A DNA stretch of 21,548 nucleotides from JAFAVZ01 sp036009105 (GTDB taxonomy: Bacteria; Acidobacteriota; Thermoanaerobaculia; Gp7-AA8). The position numbers and the translations under genes are program-made. The notes beneath the pieces are model-generated. The model worked only from the letters and a program-made list of their open reading frames with translations, ran no database searches and was not told the origin of the DNA. Each line of letters begins with the position of its first letter. The first letter of the stretch is position 1. This document shows positions 1 to 8,800 of this stretch, piece by piece. The DNA lies in contig DASYMJ010000057.1 in assembly GCA_036009105.1 (NCBI GenBank), positions 1-21,548 on the forward strand, written 5' to 3'.

Positions 1-1928
1 TCCTCGGCCAGGTTCGCGCTCTGCTCCGAACGGAAATAGACGCGCGGCTGCTGGTTGTCCGTCTGGAACGCGGAGAGGTAGATCTCATCCGTCAGCTCGG
101 GAGCCTCGGTGAAGCTGGTGGTGATGTCCTTCGTGACGCCGACCACCGTGTACCAGACCGGCTTCCCTTCCACATTGAGCTGCACGCGCTTGCCGAGGGC
201 CGACTCGCCCGCCTTCCAGCGCTTCCTGGCGAAGGACTGGCTGACCAGCGCGGTGCGGAAGTCCGCGTTCTCTGCGGCCGCCCGCTCGCGGTCATCGAGA
301 TAGCGCCCCTCCACCAGAGGGATGGTCTTGAAGTCGTTCTGCAGGAGGAGCTGCTGCACGGAGACCGGCGGCAGCTGCGTCTGCGCATCGAGCCCTTCCA
401 CGATCGCCTCGGAGGAGCCCATGGGCGTCCAGACGAAGGCGTCGCGGACGCCGTTGCGCGACTCGAGGTCCTGCAGGAGCTGGGAGAGCAGCTGCGCGCG
501 CTGCGCGTTGGTGACCGTCTTGTCCTCGGGGAAGGTGACGTCGGCGGCCATGAGGTTGGTCATGTCATAGCCCGGCTCGATCCGCTCGCCCTTGCGCACC
601 AGCGAGAAGAAAAGGAAGCCGATGGACATGATGAGAGAGACGAACATGATCTGGGCCGTGACCAGGGTGCGCATCAGCTTCCCGGCCTTGCGTCCCTGCG
701 CGCCGCGCGTGCCGTCGCGCAGCTCCATGTTCACGTCGGCCCGGGCGCTTTTGCGCGCGGGCAGGTAGCAGACGGTGAAGAGCGTCAGCGCCATGAAGCC
801 GAAGGCGGCGATGAGCGTCTCCTTGTCCAGGCCCCACTGCCACCAGAACGGCGGAGCGCCGTTGCGGCCGAAGGCGGACTCGAGGAAGACGGTGGTGGAT
901 GACAGCATCACACCGGTGATGACCAGCGCCAGCAGGGTGCCGACCACGACGATGAGGCCGCCCTCCCACATCAGCTGGCCGATCAGGCGGCTCTCCTTCG
1001 CGCCGAGGGCGACGCGGATGGCGGACTCCTTGCCGCGCGCGACGGCGCGGGCGAGGAGCATGTTGCCCACGTTGATGCCGGCCAGGAGCAGGATCAGCGT
1101 GGAGACGATGTTGATGCCGTACATGGCGACGTCCACGATGGCGCCGCCGCCGATCTGCGCGACCGGATAGGAGTCGAGCCGGAACGCCTCGCGGCTCAAT
1201 TCGATCTTCTCGCCGGCCTGCTTCACCCGCGACTCGAACGAGCTCCGCACCAGCTGGTCCAGCTGCGCCGTGGCCTGGTCGCGCGTCGCGCTCCTGGCCA
1301 GCCGGCCGTGGAAGTTGGCGAAGGTGAACGAGGTGCTGGTGGGATGGAGCTGCTCGTGGGTGAAGGGTAGCCAGATCTCCGTGGAGAGCGGGAACGCGAA
1401 GCCCTTCGGCATGATGCCGACGACCTCGGTGTCCTGGTTGTTGATCTTGATGACCTTGCCGATCGCGTTCGGGTTGCCCTCGAAGCGGTTCTGCCAGAGC
1501 TTGTAGCTGATCACCGCCACGGGCGCCGCGCCGGCCTCGTTGTCCTGCGGCTGCAGGGCCCGGCCGTAGAGCGGATTGGTGCGCGCGAACTCGAAGAGGT
1601 TCCCTTCCGTGTACGTACCGAAGAGCGACTGGCTGTCTTCCGCGGCGGAGAGGCGCACCTGCTCATCGCGCCACACCCCGAACTCGGAGAACGCGCTCAG
1701 CTTCGAGCGGGCCTCGGAGTACTCGTAGAGCGGCATGCGCTCGGAGATGCGGTAGATGCCGGCGCCGTCCTTGAGGGGGAGCGGCTTGTAGAACATGGTG
1801 AAGAAGAAGGAGAAGGTGAAGAGCGTCACGGTCAGGCCGCCGGTCAGGACGAGCAGCGTGAGCAGGGTGAAGCCCGGCGACTTGAACAGCAGCCGCAGGG
1901 TGTAGCGGATGTCCATCAGGATGCCCAC
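1..1928 (-). CDS. MacB/FtsX-type ABC transporter permease, two-half architecture, 3' end cut by the window
   Basis: This is the inner-membrane permease of the exporter encoded with the two genes before it. About 642 residues are visible, in one open frame that runs off the left edge. An N-terminal membrane helix (about residues 20-45, after the start region MDIRYTLRLLFKSPGF) is followed by a MacB-like periplasmic core. Next comes an FtsX block (about 255-400) containing NVGNMLLARAVARGKESAIR and RVALGA, typical of this family. A second unit then starts at about 415 with a helix (LVTAQIMFVSLIMSIGF) and a second periplasmic core. The full-length family is about 800 residues, so the last FtsX helices lie outside the window. 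I prefer the GTG at 1928 because AGGTGG stands 8 bases upstream, inside the ATPase end. The ATG at 1916 is the alternative. Its architecture matches the acidobacterial duplicated permeases, but unlike the orphan members it sits directly behind its own ATPase and fusion protein. The exported substrate is inferred to be the NRPS product. Confidence 0.88.
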   Translation of the reverse strand, partial: MGILMDIRYTLRLLFKSPGFTLLTLLVLTGGLTVTLFTFSFFFTMFYKPLPLKDGAGIYRISERMPLYEYSEARSKLSAFSEFGVWRDEQVRLSAAEDSQSLFGTYTEGNLFEFARTNPLYGRALQPQDNEAGAAPVAVISYKLWQNRFEGNPNAIGKVIKINNQDTEVVGIMPKGFAFPLSTEIWLPFTHEQLHPTSTSFTFANFHGRLARSATRDQATAQLDQLVRSSFESRVKQAGEKIELSREAFRLDSYPVAQIGGGAIVDVAMYGINIVSTLILLLAGINVGNMLLARAVARGKESAIRVALGAKESRLIGQLMWEGGLIVVVGTLLALVITGVMLSSTTVFLESAFGRNGAPPFWWQWGLDKETLIAAFGFMALTLFTVCYLPARKSARADVNMELRDGTRGAQGRKAGKLMRTLVTAQIMFVSLIMSIGFLFFSLVRKGERIEPGYDMTNLMAADVTFPEDKTVTNAQRAQLLSQLLQDLESRNGVRDAFVWTPMGSSEAIVEGLDAQTQLPPVSVQQLLLQNDFKTIPLVEGRYLDDRERAAAENADFRTALVSQSFARKRWKAGESALGKRVQLNVEGKPVWYTVVGVTKDITTSFTEAPELTDEIYLSAFQTDNQQPRVYFRSEQSANLAE

Positions 1929-1931
1929 GGA

Positions 1932-2642
<711 letters not shown>

Positions 2643-2654
2643 GACTTTTCTTCC

Positions 2655-3965
2655 TTACTTGACGATGACGGAGTCGTGCGCGGCGAACGCGGACGTATCG
2701 GAGGTGACGATCTTGTCGCCCGGCTTCGCGCCGCCGACGATCTGGATCTGGTTGACGGAGGACTGCCCGAACTGGAGCTGCGTGCGGGTGGCCCGGCTCT
2801 CGTCCGCATTGAGGCGGTAGACGTTGCCGGTGGTGTTGGCCTTGGCGAAGTCGGGACGGTCCATGTAGACCGCGTTCTTCACGGCGAGGATCCTGATCAG
2901 ACCTTCCACGGTCAGATCGGCGCGAGCCTCGGCGGGCAGCGTGCCGTCCAGGGCGACGTCCACTTCCACCATGCCGTCCTGCACGGAGGGGGCGATGCGG
3001 ATGACCCGGCCTTCGATCTTGCTGCGGCGCGTGTCGATGGTGACCGGGAGGCCGTTGGCCACCTGCTGCACCTGCAGCTCGGGCACCTGGAGCTGGGCGA
3101 TGAGGAGCGAGGTGTCGGCGACCATGCCGACCGTGTCCCCGATGTTGAGCTTCTGGCCGGGCGAGACGGCCAGCGACTGCAGCGTCCCCTTCATGCCGGC
3201 CCGGACGACCAGCTGGTCGATCTGGGTCTGGGCGTTGACCGCATCGGCCCTGAGCTGGGCGATCTGGAGATTGCGGGCCTGGCGCTGGGAGGCGAGGCGC
3301 TCCCGCATCTGGCCGACCCGCTTCTCGGAGTACTGCCAGATCTGCTCGAGGGTCTCGACGCTGTCCTTGGCTTTCTGCAGGTCGACGTCCGAGACGAGGC
3401 CGGCGCCGGTCAGCTCGCTCTTCACGCGGAGGTCGCGCTGGGCGTTCTGCAGGTTGTTCTTCGCCTGCAGGAGCTGGATCTGCTGGTCGAGCAGCGCCGT
3501 CTCCTGCGACTTGAGCTCGACCTCCCCTTCCGCCGTGGTCTGCTGGAGCTTGGACTGGGCCTGGACCAGGTCGAGGCTGAGCTGCGGGTTCATCAGGGTG
3601 ACGATGGGCGTCTGCACGTCCACCGGATCGCCCGGCTTGACCAGGATCCGGGCCACGCTGCCGCTCACCTTCGAGCCGAGCATCAGCACGTCCTTGGTCT
3701 TGAGCTTGCCGTTGGCCCGCACGTTGACCGCGAAGTCGCCCTGCTGCACGACGGAGACCTTGAGGTCATCCCGCCGCGCGATGTAGCTGGCGTCGCCCAG
3801 GAAGAGCTTCCCCACGCCGAACAGGACGATGACCGCCGCCGCGGCCACGATGTACCAGTGCCGCCGCAGGAACGGCTTCTCCCTCGTCTCGCGGACGATG
3901 TCCATGCTGCGGACGTTGCGCGTGTTGGTCGGTTCGGTGTCTTCGGCGATTGCTGCTTGGTGCAT
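2655..3965 (-). CDS. Periplasmic membrane fusion (adaptor) protein, HlyD/MacA-like
   Basis: This 436-residue adaptor links an inner-membrane ABC transporter to an outer-membrane channel. A positively charged N-terminus (PFLRRHWY) leads into a single membrane anchor at about residues 37-56. A first lipoyl-like half follows (GSKVSGSVARILVKPGDPV, about 97-115), then a long coiled-coil hairpin (about 130-255). The second lipoyl half comes next (MKGTLQSLAVSPGQKLNIGD, about 258-277), then beta-barrel and membrane-proximal domains ending in GAKPGDKIVTSD. This order is standard for the family. The ATG at 3965 has AAAGGA (3972-3977) six bases upstream. A second ATG at 3905 would shorten only the cytoplasmic tail. 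It sits 12 bases before the ATPase. No TolC-like channel is visible, so the outer-membrane partner must be elsewhere. Confidence 0.93.
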   Translation of the reverse strand: MHQAAIAEDTEPTNTRNVRSMDIVRETREKPFLRRHWYIVAAAAVIVLFGVGKLFLGDASYIARRDDLKVSVVQQGDFAVNVRANGKLKTKDVLMLGSKVSGSVARILVKPGDPVDVQTPIVTLMNPQLSLDLVQAQSKLQQTTAEGEVELKSQETALLDQQIQLLQAKNNLQNAQRDLRVKSELTGAGLVSDVDLQKAKDSVETLEQIWQYSEKRVGQMRERLASQRQARNLQIAQLRADAVNAQTQIDQLVVRAGMKGTLQSLAVSPGQKLNIGDTVGMVADTSLLIAQLQVPELQVQQVANGLPVTIDTRRSKIEGRVIRIAPSVQDGMVEVDVALDGTLPAEARADLTVEGLIRILAVKNAVYMDRPDFAKANTTGNVYRLNADESRATRTQLQFGQSSVNQIQIVGGAKPGDKIVTSDTSAFAAHDSVIVK

Positions 3966-3996
3966 CGTTTGTCCTTTGCTTCGCGGTTGTCAGTTC

Positions 3997-4044
3997 TCAG
4001 TTGTCGGTTGTCAGTAGAACGGTCTGCCGACAACTGACAACTGA
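3997..4044. repeat. Imperfect inverted repeat with 18-base arms, built from a TCAGTTGTC unit
   Basis: The left arm (3997-4014) is tcagttgtcggttgtcag. The right arm (4027-4044), reverse-complemented, is tcagttgtcagttgtcgg. They match at 16 of 18 positions around a 12-base loop. A further partial copy of the unit lies just left of it (about 3985-3996). It fills most of the 89-base gap between the dioxygenase stop and the fusion-protein start. No run of T follows on the minus strand, so it is not a classical intrinsic terminator. It could fold in the operon transcript and set the ratio of exporter to synthetase mRNA (inference), or be a dispersed repeat with no role here. Confidence 0.7.
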
Positions 4045-4054
4045 TTACTCGTCT

Positions 4055-5032
4055 CTACTTGTGTCCGTGTCCCCTGGCCATGCCCACCAAGATCTTCCGG
4101 TCGCCGCTGAACGGCTGCCGGCCGTGGGTGAAGAGCATGTTGTCGAGGACCATCAGGTCGTTCTTGCGCCAGTCGAAGTGGAAGGTCTCGGAGGCGTAGA
4201 CGTCCCGGATGATCTGCAGGACGTCTTCTTCCAGCGGCTCGCCGTCGCCGTAGTAGGCGTTGCGCGGCAGGCCCGCCTCGCCGCAGACGGCGAGCAGGCT
4301 CTCCCGCACTTCCGGGCGGAGGCTGGAGACGTGGAAGAGGTGGGCCTGGTTGAACCACACCTTGTCGCCGGTGACCGGATGAACGGCCACGGCCGGGTTC
4401 ACCTGCTCGGTGCGCAGACCGCCGTTTTCCTTCCAGGCGAAGCGGAGGTCGTTCTCGGCGCAGAAGCGCTCCACCACGTCCCGCTCGGTGGTCTGGAAGA
4501 CCTCCGTCCACGGCAGGTCGATGTCGCCGTAGTTGCGCACGTACTTCACGCCCCTGGCCTCGAACTTCTCGCGGATCTCGGCCGGGATCTTTTTATAGAC
4601 CGCGCGGCTGTCCGCCAGCGGCGTCGATCCGCCAACCTCGGAAGGCAGCATGCAGAGGAAGCCGGCCCGCATGGCCCACTTGTTCGCGTAGGAGGACTCG
4701 TTGTGCTGGGGGATGAACTCGCTGGGGTGGTACTCCGTGGCGGTGTAGACGTTGTCCCGCAGCTCGGTGCGCGGGGTGGAGCGGTAGTCGTAGCCCATCA
4801 GCTCTTCGCCGAAGAGGATGGCCAGCACCTGGCCGAACTGCTTGCTGCTGGGGAACTTGAGGCCCCGGATGAGCAGCACGCCGCGCTGCAGCAGCAGCTC
4901 TTCGACGCGCTCCCTGTTCTGCTCGGCCCACTCCAGCAGCTTCTGGCCCGTGGTGTCGACGCTCAGCAGGATCTCGCGCCCGCCGGCCTCGAGGAGAGGC
5001 TCGGTAGTCAACTCGGTCAATACGCTTTCCAC
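4055..5032 (-). CDS. TauD/TfdA-family Fe(II)/2-oxoglutarate dioxygenase, SyrP-like
   Basis: This is a 325-residue non-haem iron oxygenase that probably hydroxylates an amino acid while it is bound to an NRPS carrier domain. The iron triad is visible as H110-x-E112 (QHNESSY) and H303 (FTHGRQPF). R312 or R320 near the C-terminus would bind 2-oxoglutarate. The stretch around GGSTPLADSR (residues 134-143) is typical of the SyrP-like group rather than of taurine dioxygenase. SyrP itself beta-hydroxylates Asp during syringomycin assembly (family knowledge). Here module 1 of the adjacent NRPS has an Asp-like pocket, which gives a plausible substrate (inference). The start is a GTG at 5032, with AAAGGGA (5042-5048) nine bases upstream overlapping the NRPS stop. 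The six-base gap implies coupled translation. A role in chain modification other than Asp hydroxylation is possible. Confidence 0.92.
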   Translation of the reverse strand: MESVLTELTTEPLLEAGGREILLSVDTTGQKLLEWAEQNRERVEELLLQRGVLLIRGLKFPSSKQFGQVLAILFGEELMGYDYRSTPRTELRDNVYTATEYHPSEFIPQHNESSYANKWAMRAGFLCMLPSEVGGSTPLADSRAVYKKIPAEIREKFEARGVKYVRNYGDIDLPWTEVFQTTERDVVERFCAENDLRFAWKENGGLRTEQVNPAVAVHPVTGDKVWFNQAHLFHVSSLRPEVRESLLAVCGEAGLPRNAYYGDGEPLEEDVLQIIRDVYASETFHFDWRKNDLMVLDNMLFTHGRQPFSGDRKILVGMARGHGHK

Positions 5033-5038
5033 TGTTTG

Positions 5039-5869
5039 CTATCCCTTTCCGTGAACCGCGACCGCCGTGCCGAAGACTCTGGAGAGCTCCTCGCGCGCGT
5101 CGGTCACGATGTCCGTCAAACCCTGCCCCGTCATGAGGTGCTTGTGCTCGCCCGCCACCGGAACCGTCCGGAGGGGCGATGCGAGCAGCCGTTCCACCTC
5201 GCCCGCGGGGATGACTTTCTGCGTTTCCTGCCTCGCCGTGTAGAGGGTGGTCGCGCCGCGGATGGAGAGCCTCAGCTCCCTCGACCGCGCGTGACTGCGA
5301 CTGAAGTCGATTCCGAAGCGGAGCGCCGTTTCCAGCTCGGCCCGGGTCATCCTCGACCGCGTCTCGTCCTCGACCACCAGCGCGGCGACTGCCTTGACTA
5401 GTTGCTCGAAGTTATTGTGAACGTCCAGGTGGGCCGTCTTCTTCCGTACGTCCGCATCGGCGTATTGGGCGGCCATCAGGAGGTATTCGAAGTCGCTCCG
5501 CTCCTCCAGCAGGACGCCCGGAGGAGGCGCGTCGAAGAGGCCGAGGTAGTCGACATCTTCCAGAAGATGCGCCACTTCCCAGGCGATCGTCCCGCCCGCC
5601 GACCAGCCCGCCAGGCGATACGGCCCCGCCGGCTGCACGGTCCGGATGGCCCTGGCGTACTCGGCCGCGAGCTCGTGCAGCTCGCTGAACGGCAGAGCGT
5701 GGTTGAAGTTGAACGGGGCCTGCACGCCGTATACGGTGCAGATGCCCTCCAGCGCCCTGGCCAGTTCGGTGTAGCAGTCGACCTTGCCGCCGAACGGGTG
5801 GATGACGAAGAGCTTCCGGGCCGTATCGCCGTCGCTCAGCCGCACGATGTACTCGCGGGCCAGCTCGCG
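5039..5869 (-). other. NRPS C-terminal type I thioesterase domain
   Basis: An alpha/beta-hydrolase release domain fills about residues 4655-4930. It starts at KLFVIHPFGG, has the nucleophile in GWSAGG (Ser4744), an Asp in LGLFDAP (Asp4767) and the catalytic His in GEHKHLM (His4896). Its presence marks this protein as the last enzyme of the assembly line. Whether it hydrolyses or cyclises cannot be read from sequence. A hydroxyl on D-Ser or on a hydroxylated Asp could act as an internal nucleophile (inference). Confidence 0.93.
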
Positions 5870-8800
5870 CGGGGCGCCGCCGAGGGCGGCGGCAAGGGAG
5901 CGGATGGTCTGGTTCTCCATCGCCTGGCGCATGGTCACCTCGATGCCGCGCCGCTTGAGCTCGGCCACCACGGACATGAAGGTCAGCGAGTGGCCGCCCA
6001 GGTCGTAGAACCGGTCGTCGATGCCGACCGCGTCCAGCTCGAGGTGTCTGGCCCAAACCTCGGCCAGGGTCTGCTCCAGCGGATTGCGCGGCAGGACGAG
6101 CTCGGCCGTGGGCCTCGCGCCCGGCTCGGGAAGCGCGCGCTTGTCCACCTTGCCGTTCGGCGTGAGCGGGAAGGCCTCCAGCACCACGAAATCGGAGGGG
6201 ATCATCGGCTCCGGCAGCGAGGCGCGCAGCGCGCTCTGCAGTGTCGCGAGATCGAAATCGGCCGAGGGGATCAGGTAAGCGACGAGCCGCTTGCCCGCCC
6301 CTTCGCCCCGCGCGATCACCACCGCATCCTGCACACTCTCCTCGGACCGCAGGCGCGACTCCACCTCGCCGAGCTCGATCCGGTAGCCGCGGATCTTGAC
6401 CTGATCGTCGCGCCGGCCGACGAACTCGAGGTTGCCGTCCGGCAGCCAGCGCACGTAGTCGCCGGTGCGGTAGACCCGCGCGCCGTCGTTGCGGAACGGA
6501 TCGGCGATGAAGCGGCCGCGGGTCAGCTCGTCGCGGTCGAGATAGCCCCGCGCCACGCCGGCGCCGCCGATGAGCAGCTCGCCCGGCACGCCCACCGGAC
6601 AGAGGTTCATCGACTTGTCCACCACGTAGCCGTACTGGTTGGCGATGAAGCGCCCGATGTGGACCACCTCGTGGCCGCCCAGCCGGGCCATGGTCGCCGT
6701 CACCGTGCATTCGCTCGGGCCGTACTGGTTGTAGAAGCGCGCGTTCGCGCTCCAGGTGGCGACGACGTTGCGGGACGGCGCCTCGCCGCCCACGAGGATC
6801 AGCTTCAGGTCCGGCAGTGGGGCGTACTCCTGCGCCTCCAGCAACGCGGCGGGCATGCGCAGCTGGGTGATGCGGTGCTCGCGCGCCGCGGTGATGAGCG
6901 CCGAGGTCGGCTCCACCATGTAGGTGGCGGCGCCGGAGCAGAGAGCGTTGAAGAGATGCTCGATGCCGGCGTCGAAGCTGAGCGACATGCAGTGCAGCAC
7001 GCGCTCCTGCACGTCGAGCTCGAGCTCCGCGATGTCCGCGGTGATCAGGTTGACGAAGCCGCGGTGCTCGACCAGGACGCCCTTCGGCGTGCCGGTCGAC
7101 CCCGAGGTGTAGACGACGTAGGCCAGGTTCGTCGGCTGCACATCCACCACCGGATCGCTCTTCAGATAATCGCCGAGAAGCTCCTCGGGGAGGTCGGCGA
7201 GGATCGTTTCCTGGCCGCTCAACGGCAGGCGCTCGCGCATGGCCGTGGTGGTGACGAGCACCTTCGCGCCGCTGTCTTCCAGCATGAACTGCAGGCGGTC
7301 GGTCGGATAGCTCGGGTCGAGCGGCACGTACGCGCCGCCGGCCTTGAGGATGCCCAGCAGGCCGATCACCAGATCGAACGAGCGGGGGCAGGAGAGGCCG
7401 ACCAGCGTGTCCGGCTCCACGCCCGCCGCGATGAGGCGATGGGCCAGCACGTTCGCCTGCTCGTTGAGCGTGCGGTAGGTCATGCTCTCCCCTTCGATGA
7501 CCAGCGCCGTCGCCTCCGGTGTGCGCGCGGCCTGCGCCTCGAAGAGCTGGTGGATGCAGCGGTCGGCGGGGAACGCGGCGGCCGTGTCGTTCCACTGGGC
7601 GAAGGCATCGCGCTCGCGCGGCGTCACGACCTCGATGGTGCGGATGTCCTCCGAGGCCGGCAGCCCGCGCAGGATCTGGGCGAGATGCTCCAGCAGCAGC
7701 TCGATGGTCTCCGGCGCGAAGTCGCTCACCGCGTAGCTGAACTTGAGCGTCAGCGCGTTGCGGAAGGTGGCGATGAGGGAGAGCTTGTAGTTCGTCCGCT
7801 CGTTGGTCTGGTTCTGCTCGATACGCAGCGCATCCGCCTTTGCCGTCGCCCCTTCGCCACCGCTGTGCGTGTCCACCGGAAAGTTCTCGAAGATGAGGAT
7901 GCTGTCGAACAGCGGGACGCCGCGCTCGGTCCGCGCGCATCCCTGCACCTCGGAGAGCGGCAGGTAGCCGTGCTCCTGGCTCTCCTGGAAGCCGCGCTGC
8001 ATCTCATCCAGCAGGCCGGTCACGCTAGTGGTGCCGTCGAACGACGCCGCGACCGGAATGGTGTTGATGAACAGCCCGATCATGCTCTCGATCCCCGCCA
8101 CCTCGGCCGGACGGCCGGAGATCACGGCGCCGAACGTGACGTGCGGCTCGCCGCTGTAGCGGTGGAGCAGGTACGCCCACGCCAGCTGCACCAGCGAGTT
8201 GATGGTGGTGTGGTTCGCCTTGGCGAACGCCTCCAGGCGGCGCGACTCCTCCTCGTTGAAGATGGTGAAGCGCTCCTTGCGCCCGTCGCCCGGCATCGGC
8301 CGCGGACGGTCGACCACCAGCGGCGTCGGCGCCTCCATCCTCTTCAGGTACTCGGCCCAGTAGGCGAGCGCCTGCTTCTCATCGCGGCTGCGCAGCCAGC
8401 GCATGTAGCGCTCGTAATCGGTCGCCTCGGCGAAGCGCGGCGTCTCGCCGCGCACCAGGGCCAGGTAGGCGGCCAGCACTTCCTTGTGCACCAGCGCCTT
8501 GCACCAGCCGTCGAGCAGCATGTGATGCTGGCTCCAGAGGATGCGGTAGCGCTCCTCGCCCAGCCGGAAGAGGGCGATGCGCTGGAGGGGCGGGGTCTCG
8601 ACGTCGATGCCGCGTGCCCGATCGGCGGCGAGGTACTCATCGAACATCGCCCGCTGCTGCTCATCGGTGAAGGCGCGCCAGTCCTCCTCGTGCCACGGCA
8701 GCTCCGCGCTCGCCACCACCAGCTGGTGCAGGCGCGATTCCTGGCCGACGAAGGCGGTGCGGAAGATGTCGTGCCGCGCGACGACGATGTTCCACGCCTC

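Noticed and set aside
45..65. TDNQQP in the permease, similar to the TTNNQQPAT tract in the NRPS
   Set aside because: The DNA is not repetitive here, and a polar QxPR stretch before the VYF/VYxR strand is normal for this permease family.
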